From Burkholderiaceae bacterium (GTDB lineage Bacteria > Pseudomonadota > Gammaproteobacteria > Burkholderiales > Burkholderiaceae), in the NCBI GenBank assembly GCA_947380285.1, contig CANCQD010000055.1, positions 1-14,910 of the forward strand: a stretch of 14,910 nt of DNA. The letters are read 5' to 3'. Both the position numbers and the translations under genes were made by a program. The stretch's first letter is position 1, and each line of letters begins with the position of its first letter. This document shows, piece after piece, positions 1 to 5,980 of the stretch. The notes under the pieces were generated by a model that worked only from the letters and a program-made list of their open reading frames with translations, was not told the origin of the DNA and ran no database searches.

Positions 1-1373
1 TCAGCCTGCTCTTTACGTAATGCTGGATAGTCCATCATTTTTTCGATGGTTCGCAAACATTGCTCATGGGAGAGAACTTCTAACTTAATGCCAGAAATCC
101 CGGAACATGGATAAGCATCATCCGGAATTACGTTGCGTTTACGAAATTCAAGCGGATCCATCTGTAATTTTTGTGCGGCCAAATCCACCAGGCCTTCGGT
201 CACGGCACATGCAATTGGATGACCAACTCCACGATACTGACAAGTTGGTGTTTTATTCTGAAACACGACATTCAAACGAGCACGATAGTTTTGATGCTTA
301 TACGGACCACCCACCAAGTTCACCACCTGATTACCCTCAATCGCGCTTGTTCTAGGAAACATTGAATATGGACCGATAGCAGTTAAGTCATCAATCTCAA
401 AGGCCAAGATATCGCCTGCCTTATTGGCAGCAATACGCCCTTTAATGCGATGCTCACGTGCATGAATATCGCTTGTAAAAGATTCTAAGCGATCAGCAAC
501 AAATTTCACAGGGCGCTCTAGCATCATGGCCAGCCCCACCGTTGCGAAGTCATCTGGATAAGCATGAACCTTAATGCCGAATGAACCGCCCACATCTTTA
601 CAGATCACATGGACATCAGACTCAGAAAGACCAAACTGACGGCAATATAAATCTTGCATCATGTGTGGCGCTTGTTGCGAGTGATAAACCGTCAAGCGAC
701 GATCACCCGGGTTGTAATCTGCAATTTGACAGCGTGGTTCAAGTGTTACCCCAGTATGGCGCCCAAATCCAAAAGTAGCTTCAGCAACCACATCTGCAGT
801 TGCAAATACCTCATCTACATTCCCGACATCTAAGCTGCGGGTGAAACATAAATTGTCACCAAGCTCTGGATGAATTACCGGAGTATCTGCGTCAAGTGCC
901 GTTTCCATAGAAACAACTGCCGGGAGCTCTTCCCACTCAACATCAATATGTTGCAAAGCATCTTCCGCTTGCGCCCTAGTTTCTGCAACCACTGCTACCA
1001 CAGGCTCACCCTGCCAACATGCGCGATCAATAGCTAAGGCGTGCTGAGGAGCGGACTTCATGCCAGCCAAATGGCCTAAAGTTGCAACCCAAGGCTTACA
1101 AATTTTTGCCATTTGTACGCCATCTACAATAGCCAGCACACCAGGCATCTTGCTAGCGTGCTCCGTGTGAATTTTGCCAATCTTCATATGTGCTACTGGA
1201 GAGCGCCAGAACACTACATGAGCCATCCGTGGCAGCTGAATGTCATCAATATACGTCCCTTGGCCTTCCAGTAAACGACGAGCACCATGTCTAGGTTCGC
1301 TATGACCGATATAGCGCTGATCGTTTGTAACGGGATCCAGCACCATTCCCTTTAAATCACTTGGCTTATTCAT
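1..1373 (-). CDS. Molybdopterin-binding large subunit of a xanthine dehydrogenase/CoxL-family hydroxylase (C-terminus outside window)
   Basis: Catalytic molybdenum subunit of a three-subunit hydroxylase that inserts water-derived oxygen into a C-H bond of its substrate. Only the first 457 residues are present; the family is usually about 750-800 residues, so roughly the C-terminal 40% lies beyond base 1. Visible features are the N-terminal fold (residues ~24-170), the Mo-cofactor glycine loop GGSFGIK (262-268), and the active-site loop YRGVGHP (380-386). That loop sits where CO dehydrogenase carries AYxCSFR and form II enzymes usually carry AYRGAGR, so this is not a true CO dehydrogenase. The substrate is unknown; N-heteroaromatics, aldehydes and aromatic acids are all possible. 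The ATG at 1373 has an AAGGA ribosome site and lies 20 bp after the iron-sulfur subunit gene, so it is the fourth cistron of the operon. No molybdenum insertion factor is visible in the window. Confidence 0.93.
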   Translation of the reverse strand, partial: MNKPSDLKGMVLDPVTNDQRYIGHSEPRHGARRLLEGQGTYIDDIQLPRMAHVVFWRSPVAHMKIGKIHTEHASKMPGVLAIVDGVQMAKICKPWVATLGHLAGMKSAPQHALAIDRACWQGEPVVAVVAETRAQAEDALQHIDVEWEELPAVVSMETALDADTPVIHPELGDNLCFTRSLDVGNVDEVFATADVVAEATFGFGRHTGVTLEPRCQIADYNPGDRRLTVYHSQQAPHMMQDLYCRQFGLSESDVHVICKDVGGSFGIKVHAYPDDFATVGLAMMLERPVKFVADRLESFTSDIHAREHRIKGRIAANKAGDILAFEIDDLTAIGPYSMFPRTSAIEGNQVVNLVGGPYKHQNYRARLNVVFQNKTPTCQYRGVGHPIACAVTEGLVDLAAQKLQMDPLEFRKRNVIPDDAYPCSGISGIKLEVLSHEQCLRTIEKMMDYPALRKEQA

Positions 1374-1393
1374 AATGCGTTTTCCTTAATACC

Positions 1394-1903
1394 TTAAGCG
1401 TTAGCAAGGACAGGTTTAATTTTTTGACCCTTAGAGCGAGCATCCAACACATCAACAATGGCATCCACAATCGAGTGGTACCCAGTGCAACGACAGTAAT
1501 TACCGGATATCCATTCACGCACTTGTTCACGGGTTGCTTTGGGTTGTTGTTCAATGAGTTCTTGGGCGGCCAACAACATCCCGGATGAGCAGAAACCACA
1601 CTGCATTGCGTTATGACGCATAAATGACTCTTGCAAATCTGTTAGGACACCGTTTTTAGTAAGGCCCTCGACAGTCTCCACAACACCACCATCTGCTTGA
1701 ACCGCCAAATAGAGGCAGCCTCGAATGATTTGCCCATTTACCTTGACGGTGCAGGCCCCGCACGCACCCTGTTCGCATCCCAGATGAGGCCCTTTTAGAT
1801 GAAGGTCTTCACGTAAAAAATCCACTAAATGTCTGCGTGGCTCAATTTCTGCATTTACAAGTTGGCCATTTACGGTCATTGAAATTTTTTTCTTCAAACT
1901 CAT
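1394..1903 (-). CDS. [2Fe-2S] iron-sulfur small subunit of the molybdenum hydroxylase (CoxS type)
   Basis: Electron-transfer subunit carrying two [2Fe-2S] clusters, passing electrons from the molybdenum centre to the FAD subunit. The protein has 169 residues, normal for the family. The N-terminal plant-type ferredoxin domain supplies Cys43, Cys48, Cys51 and Cys63. The C-terminal four-helix domain supplies Cys102, Cys105, Cys137 and Cys139 in the CGFC...CRC pattern. All eight ligands are intact, so the subunit should be functional. The ATG at 1903 has a good GGAG site six bases upstream. The gene lies 32 bp after the FAD subunit gene and 20 bp before the large subunit gene, in the M-S-L order typical of these operons. 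Confidence 0.96.
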   Translation of the reverse strand: MSLKKKISMTVNGQLVNAEIEPRRHLVDFLREDLHLKGPHLGCEQGACGACTVKVNGQIIRGCLYLAVQADGGVVETVEGLTKNGVLTDLQESFMRHNAMQCGFCSSGMLLAAQELIEQQPKATREQVREWISGNYCRCTGYHSIVDAIVDVLDARSKGQKIKPVLANA

Positions 1904-1935
1904 ACTGATCTCCGAATTTTTCTATTGATTGAGCT

Positions 1936-2790
1936 TTAGACAATCATCTGCTTGAGGCCGCGCTCAAGTAATACACCAATTAAATGTTGTTTTGCCTCTG
2001 CGCTATTAGTGATGTCGGCAATCGCTTCGATCTCCATGCGCGCCGCAGCGACAGCTTTAGAAATTACTTCATCATTTAATGTTTGGCCATTTACCAAGTC
2101 TTGGGCTTTTATCGCCATGACTGGTGTCGCACCAACCGAAAAGAATGTGAAGGCACAGTTAGTTAATACATCACCCTGCTTTTGTGCAACGGCCGCCAGC
2201 CCAGCAACCGCATAATCGCCATGACGTCTAGCAAGCTCATGAAAGTAAAAGACCTCTTGTTTGCTGGCAAGTGGAATCTCTGTGGCCACCAAAATTTCAT
2301 CAGGCTCTAGTGAGGTTGTGTATAGATCAATAAAGAAATCTTGCGCAGAAATTCGGCGCTCACCCGCTGGACCATGAATAATCATCGTGGCGCGCAAGGT
2401 CAAGCTGCATGCAGGCCATTCAGCGGCGGGATCGCCGTAAGCCAAGGATCCACCCCATGTTCCTAAATTACGAATCGCTCGATGCGCAATATGTGGTGCA
2501 GCGGCTTTTAACAATGGCGCGTGTTGCGCTACCAATGCTGAATCTTCAATTTCGGTATGGGTTACAAGCGCACCAATACGTAGACTATCGCCAACAATGG
2601 AAATACCTTTGAGTTCAGCTAGATCAGTAATATCAATTAATACGCTAGGCTCAGACAAGCGCATATTCAATGTAGCCAATAGAGTTTGTCCGCCAGCAAT
2701 TAAGCGAGCATCATCGCCGCCCTGTTCAAGCAAAGATAGGGCTTCTTGTAGCGCCTTAGGCTTAACATAATCAAATGCTGCAGATTTCAT
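1936..2790 (-). CDS. FAD-binding medium subunit of the molybdenum hydroxylase (CoxM type)
   Basis: Flavoprotein subunit that takes electrons from the iron-sulfur subunit and hands them to an external acceptor. At 284 residues it matches the CoxM/NdhM/KdhA-type medium subunits. Both FAD-contact signatures are present: AGGQT at 32-36 (family form AGGxS/T) and TWGGSLAYGDPAAEWPA at 111-127 (family form TxGGxLAxADPAAExP). The C-terminal domain after about residue 175 is the usual CODH-flavoprotein C-terminal domain. I see no extra Fe-S ligand insertion of the 4-hydroxybenzoyl-CoA reductase beta kind. The ATG at 2790 has a strong AGGAG site with five bases spacing. It follows the CoxG-like gene after a 112-bp A-rich (mRNA sense) gap, with no clear terminator in between. 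Confidence 0.95.
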   Translation of the reverse strand: MKSAAFDYVKPKALQEALSLLEQGGDDARLIAGGQTLLATLNMRLSEPSVLIDITDLAELKGISIVGDSLRIGALVTHTEIEDSALVAQHAPLLKAAAPHIAHRAIRNLGTWGGSLAYGDPAAEWPACSLTLRATMIIHGPAGERRISAQDFFIDLYTTSLEPDEILVATEIPLASKQEVFYFHELARRHGDYAVAGLAAVAQKQGDVLTNCAFTFFSVGATPVMAIKAQDLVNGQTLNDEVISKAVAAARMEIEAIADITNSAEAKQHLIGVLLERGLKQMIV

Positions 2791-2902
2791 TGCGTCTCCT
2801 CAACCGCTAATAATATTTAGCTTTTAGCTTCTAATTTTTACTCTCATTTTTTACTGCAACTGCTTTTTATAGTTTTATATATAGAGCCCAATTACCGCCC
2901 TT

Positions 2903-3379
2903 TTATTTACTACCAGCGTCTGACTCCAACGCCACCGTCTCCCCGCCTAATTCTTTTGCAAAATTCTGAAAAAAATCATCTGCAATCTTTTTTGCCGATG
3001 CGCTAATCAAGCGACCGCCAATTTGACCTAACTTACCGCCAATCGAGGCTTCCGTTGTGTACGAAACCAAAGTACCGCCTTCGGCCTGCTTAAGCTCTAC
3101 TCGTGACTTGCCTTTGGCAAACCCAGCCGCCCCTCCAGACCCTTCGAAAGCCATGGAACATGATTGATCTGGAATGATGTCGCTCAGGAGTAATTTCCCG
3201 GCAAAACGAGCTCTCACAGGCCCAATCTTAAACATCACCTTGGCATGAACCTCTTCCGGGGAAATGCGACTAATCTCCTCACAGCCTGGGATGGACTTAG
3301 CTAACACGTCGATATCATTCAAACCCCTCCATACATCGGGGATAGGAGCGGATATGAGTTGCTCGCCATTTAGTTCCAT
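2903..3379 (-). CDS. CoxG-family SRPBCC protein (carbon monoxide dehydrogenase subunit G type)
   Basis: A 158-residue START/SRPBCC-fold protein of the CoxG family. In CO oxidisers CoxG helps bring the CO dehydrogenase to the membrane; in other Mo-hydroxylase operons its role is not settled. Visible signatures are the N-terminal MELNGEQ...AP stretch, IPGCEEI (30-36), the glycine/alanine-rich strand at 80-92, and GGKLGQIGGRLISASAKKIADDFFQNF (114-140, key residues G114, G115, G121, R123, A129, F136, F137). The Oligotropha CoxG C-terminal membrane anchor, as I recall it, is absent here. I chose the ATG at 3379 because AAGGAG lies five bases upstream and the family consensus begins there; an ATG at 3433 would add 18 unconserved residues and overlap the predicted promoter. 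It is the first cistron of the leftward operon, divergent from tetR. Confidence 0.9.
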   Translation of the reverse strand: MELNGEQLISAPIPDVWRGLNDIDVLAKSIPGCEEISRISPEEVHAKVMFKIGPVRARFAGKLLLSDIIPDQSCSMAFEGSGGAAGFAKGKSRVELKQAEGGTLVSYTTEASIGGKLGQIGGRLISASAKKIADDFFQNFAKELGGETVALESDAGSK

Positions 3380-3421
3380 TTGATCTCCTTGGGGTTTGTA
3401 CGAATAGAGTCTTATCGACCA

Positions 3422-3434
3422 ATTGTTCAACAAT
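3422..3434. promoter_or_regulatory. Perfect 13-bp palindrome ATTGTTCAACAAT, candidate TetR operator
   Basis: Six-base arms ATTGTT and AACAAT flank a central C at 3428. The palindrome covers the predicted start point of the coxG operon and lies 57 bp before the tetR ATG. This is where a TetR-family repressor would be expected to bind for simultaneous control of the divergent operon and itself. The sequence is seen directly; the link to this TetR is inference. Confidence 0.5.
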
Positions 3435-3439
3435 GTACC

Positions 3440-3468
3440 ATTATTTAACTTTTGGTCAATAAGGCCAA
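3440..3468 (-). promoter_or_regulatory. Predicted sigma70-type promoter for the coxG-M-S-L operon
   Basis: Read on the minus strand there is TTGGCC (plus-strand 3463-3468) as a -35 box, a 17-base spacer, and AATAAT (plus-strand 3440-3445) as a -10 box. The -10 matches the consensus in five of six positions and the -35 in four of six. This places the transcription start near 3433, giving a leader of about 55 bases before the coxG-like ATG. It is a prediction by eye. Confidence 0.5.
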
Positions 3469-3469
3469 A
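3451..3469. promoter_or_regulatory. Imperfect inverted repeat TTTGGTC-N5-GGCCAAA
   Basis: Seven-base arms (3451-3457 and 3463-3469) match at six of seven positions and overlap the predicted -35 box and spacer of the coxG promoter. A third half-site, GACCAAT at 3417-3423, is the near reverse complement of the left arm. The three half-sites may form a second or alternative operator for the adjacent TetR-family regulator. Confidence 0.35.
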
Positions 3470-3490
3470 TTCGGATAAACCCTGAGAATC

Positions 3491-4183
3491 ATGCGTTTTA
3501 CTGAAGATAATGTTTCCACCCTAACTAATGCTGAAATTACAGCGGGCGGAGCATCGCCAATTCGAAAGCGGATGGGAACGGCTGAACGCAAACGTCAAAT
3601 AGTAGATAGCGCTATTCAGTTCTTCGCCAGAAATGGAATTGATGGGCAACTCAGAAACTTATCCAAAGAGCTGGGCATTACTCACACCCTGCTGTATCAC
3701 TACTTCCCCACTAAAGATGCCTTGATTCAAGAGGTCTATAAAGAAGTATTTGAATCTAGATGGAAGCCGGAGTGGGAAGAACTGCTGGATGACGACTCGC
3801 TCACCCCAGAAGAAAAATTCAATGCATTTTATTTGGACTACTCCAACACGGTCTTGACTTATGACTTTGTGCGCATCTTGATTTTCTCTGGTTTGAGCGA
3901 TCATTCCATTAGCGATCGCTTCTTTGAACTCTTACGCACTCGCTTGCTTCCAAGACTCATTCGTGAAACTCGGAAGTATTGCGGCAGAGCAGATATATCA
4001 AAACCAACTCAGCGCGAGCTTGAATTTCTCATGGGCTTGCATGGTGGTATCTTTTATATCGGCATGCGACGCTGGATCTATGGACAAGCTATTTATGCAG
4101 CAGAAAGCCCCAATACAGAACAAGAAATCATTCGAGATCGAGTGCAGTCTTACCTTCATTCCGCTAAATCACTATTTACTTAA
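3491..4183 (+). CDS. TetR-family transcriptional regulator
   Basis: A 230-residue one-component regulator. The N-terminal TetR DNA-binding domain spans roughly residues 30-90: helix 1 RKRQIVDSAIQFFARNG (33-49) and the helix-turn-helix at about 52-73, ending in the family-typical LLYHYFPTKDALI (67-79). The C-terminal half (about 95-225) is all-helical and would form the ligand pocket and dimer interface; I cannot name its ligand. It heads the plus-strand operon (VOC gene 14 bp downstream) and is divergent from coxG, so it likely represses both units until a substrate or intermediate binds. The start is uncertain: the ATG at 3491 has no clear ribosome site, and the first 27 residues look unconserved. 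The ATG at 3572 (M28, just before the DNA-binding domain) is a real alternative. Confidence 0.92.
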   Translation: MRFTEDNVSTLTNAEITAGGASPIRKRMGTAERKRQIVDSAIQFFARNGIDGQLRNLSKELGITHTLLYHYFPTKDALIQEVYKEVFESRWKPEWEELLDDDSLTPEEKFNAFYLDYSNTVLTYDFVRILIFSGLSDHSISDRFFELLRTRLLPRLIRETRKYCGRADISKPTQRELEFLMGLHGGIFYIGMRRWIYGQAIYAAESPNTEQEIIRDRVQSYLHSAKSLFT

Positions 4184-4197
4184 TTCAAAAGGTCGTC

Positions 4198-4656
4198 ATG
4201 TCTAACTTAAGCCTAAATCACTTTTCAATACGCAGTCTCGAGATTGAAAAAACAACTGAATTCTTTAGTAAGTTACTTGGCTTAACCGTTGGCCCAAGAC
4301 CAGAGTTTCCCTTTCCTGGCGTCTGGCTCTACAACGGCGATGAAAGTAGCTGGGCAAATGCAGTCTTGCATCTCATTGCAATCGATAAGAACGATCCAAA
4401 TGGACTTAAAAAATATTTAGGGGATCGTGACCCCAGCTCACTGCATGGTTCTGGCGCAGTTGATCACATCGCCTTTTTTGCCACTGGTCTAGAAGAGAAG
4501 ATTGCCCTTCTAAAAGCATTACAGATTCCCTATCGCGAACGAACTGTCCCAGTATTAAAGCTTCATCAAATATTTTTGGATGATCCTAATGGTGTTGTTA
4601 TCGAATTGAACTATCCGGCCGAAGAAAAAGCCGTCCTAGATGCGAAAGCGGCATAG
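4198..4656 (+). CDS. Single-domain VOC (glyoxalase/dioxygenase superfamily) metalloprotein
   Basis: A 152-residue protein of the vicinal-oxygen-chelate fold, two beta-alpha-beta-beta-beta modules. The opening LNHFSIRSLEIEKTTEFFSKLLGL is the standard first module; VDHIAFF (88-94) and DPNGVVIELNY (129-139) mark the second. His8, His90 and Glu136 occupy the usual metal-ligand positions, with His58 nearby, so an active divalent-metal site is likely. Members include glyoxalase I, epimerases, fosfomycin-resistance enzymes and extradiol dioxygenases; most extradiol enzymes have two such domains, so ring cleavage is possible but unproven. AAAGG five bases before the ATG gives a good ribosome site. 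It sits between tetR and the flavoprotein hydroxylase (9 bp), which suggests action on an intermediate of the same pathway. Confidence 0.88.
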   Translation: MSNLSLNHFSIRSLEIEKTTEFFSKLLGLTVGPRPEFPFPGVWLYNGDESSWANAVLHLIAIDKNDPNGLKKYLGDRDPSSLHGSGAVDHIAFFATGLEEKIALLKALQIPYRERTVPVLKLHQIFLDDPNGVVIELNYPAEEKAVLDAKAA

Positions 4657-4665
4657 GTCTTATTA

Positions 4666-5907
4666 ATGGCAAAAATTTTAGTCGTTGGTGGCTCACTTGG
4701 CGGTTTGTTCGCAGCTAATATTTTGCTGCGCCAAGGACATGACGTTACCTTACTAGAAAAAGCGAATGGCTCACTGGATGGACGTGGTGCTGGGATTGTT
4801 ACGCATGACGCCTTAACTGAAGCTCTGCGCGCGGCCGGAGTCTCCGTTGATGAAACGCTGGGCGTGCTAGTTACCAAGCGCGTCACTCTGGGAGCTGATG
4901 GCCAAAGCCTAGGCGAGATGGAGTTCCCTCAAATACTCACCTCCTGGAGCCGCCTTTATCACATGCTGAAGGAAAGCTTTCCTAGCGAACGCTATCTTCA
5001 GGGCAAAACAGTGAAGACAGTTAATCAAGATGAGAACGCTGTACAAGTACTGTGCGAGGATGGCAGCAAATATGAAGCTGAACTTCTGATTGCATCTGAT
5101 GGCATACGCTCTGCAGTTAGAGCTCAGGTTGCTCCTCAGATTCAGCCTGAATACGCTGGATACATTGCTTGGCGTGGTGTATGTGATGAAGCCTCCTTAT
5201 CCAATTACACCCTAGACACTCTATTTAATTACTTTGGCTTTTGCTTGCCAAATGGCGAGCAAATGTTGGGCTACCCAGTAGCTGGCTCCGGCAACGATAC
5301 CCGCCCAGGAAAACGTCGCTATAACTTTGTTTGGTATCGACCAGCATCAGAACATGAAGAATTAGTCAGCCTACTGACTGATGATGATGGCCATCACTAT
5401 CCTGCTGGTATCCCACCACTCAAGGTTTCTTGGAAGCATATTGCTCATATGAGAAGAGTGGCAAAAGAAATTTTGGCACCCCAATACGCAGAGATTCTAG
5501 AAAAAACATCCACTCCATTTTTGCAGGCGATTTATGACGTACGCTCTGAGCAAATCGTCTTTGGAAGAATCGCATTAATGGGAGACGCAGCTTTTGTTGG
5601 TAGACCTCATGTAGGAATGGGTGTTACCAAGGCTGGCGATGAGGCTATGGTGATTGCAAAGCATATTGCCAAATTAGGCGCAACTCCAGCAGCGCTCAAT
5701 GCCTATAGCGAAGAGCGGCTCAAACTGGGCCAGCAGGTAGTAGCTAGAGCCCAATATCTGGGGCGCTACATGCAGGCTCAAGGCAGCAAGGGTAATAGGG
5801 ATAACGAGAAGCTCAAGAGAAATGCCGATACTGTAATGGCGGAAACCGCGATTGATATTAGCAATCTATTAGCTCAAGGAAAAGCAGTGCCTGAGTCAAC
5901 GCATTAA
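4666..5907 (+). CDS. FAD-dependent aromatic hydroxylase resembling 2,6-dihydroxypyridine 3-monooxygenase
   Basis: A 413-residue class A flavoprotein monooxygenase that would use NAD(P)H and O2 to hydroxylate an electron-rich ring. The N-terminal dinucleotide fold has VVGGSLGGLFAANIL (6-20) with the acidic end of strand 2 at E31. The second FAD/NAD(P)H motif is ASDG (143-146), and the third is the GDAAFVGRPHVGMG loop (306-319). The combination GYIAWRGV (165-172), YPVAG (203-207), and Arg-Pro-His after the GD motif resembles the dihydroxypyridine hydroxylase of nicotine degraders, as I recall it, rather than salicylate or urate hydroxylases, which usually have a GDAAH loop. The nine-base gap to the VOC gene, with an AGG at that gene's stop, suggests translational coupling. 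Together with the divergent Mo hydroxylase it suggests two-step ring hydroxylation of an N-heteroaromatic; the exact substrate is inference. Confidence 0.88.
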   Translation: MAKILVVGGSLGGLFAANILLRQGHDVTLLEKANGSLDGRGAGIVTHDALTEALRAAGVSVDETLGVLVTKRVTLGADGQSLGEMEFPQILTSWSRLYHMLKESFPSERYLQGKTVKTVNQDENAVQVLCEDGSKYEAELLIASDGIRSAVRAQVAPQIQPEYAGYIAWRGVCDEASLSNYTLDTLFNYFGFCLPNGEQMLGYPVAGSGNDTRPGKRRYNFVWYRPASEHEELVSLLTDDDGHHYPAGIPPLKVSWKHIAHMRRVAKEILAPQYAEILEKTSTPFLQAIYDVRSEQIVFGRIALMGDAAFVGRPHVGMGVTKAGDEAMVIAKHIAKLGATPAALNAYSEERLKLGQQVVARAQYLGRYMQAQGSKGNRDNEKLKRNADTVMAETAIDISNLLAQGKAVPESTH

Positions 5908-5980
5908 AGGACGCATTCAGTTAAGATTTAATAATAAAAAGTATTCTTATTTAACAAAGTTTTATATGGAGGAGACAACC

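Noticed and set aside
1952..2215. Open frame on the opposite strand of the FAD subunit gene (and similar antisense frames elsewhere, such as 9147-9530 minus)
   Set aside because: It lies wholly over a well-supported gene, shows no domain or ribosome site, and has the composition expected of an antisense shadow.
2816..2829. Tandem repeat of TTTAGCT in the coxG-coxM gap
   Set aside because: Only two seven-base copies in very AT-rich sequence; likely chance. The gap otherwise shows no convincing promoter or terminator.
1..3379. Aerobic carbon monoxide dehydrogenase (coxMSL) for CO oxidation
   Set aside because: The large subunit has YRGVGHP at the active-site loop instead of AYxCSFR, so the Cu-binding cysteine of CO dehydrogenase is missing.
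3380..3433. Longer start for the CoxG-like gene at 3433
   Set aside because: The extra 18 residues are unlike the family, there is no ribosome site, and this stretch holds the palindrome and the expected transcript start; the ATG at 3379 has AAGGAG.
3452..3479. Promoter TTGGTC-N16-GATAAA for tetR
   Set aside because: Only three and four matches to consensus, and the start would fall almost at the tetR ATG; too weak to list as a feature.
4666..5907. Urate hydroxylase (HpxO) as the flavoprotein's identity, making the locus a purine pathway
   Set aside because: The GD loop (GDAAFVGRPH) and GYIAWRGV favour the dihydroxypyridine-hydroxylase type, and no allantoin or hydroxyisourate genes are present; it remains a weaker alternative.
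5966..5980. Earlier ATG at 5966 for the binding protein
   Set aside because: It is embedded in the GGAGGAG ribosome site of the ATG at 5981, which also gives the cleaner signal peptide.
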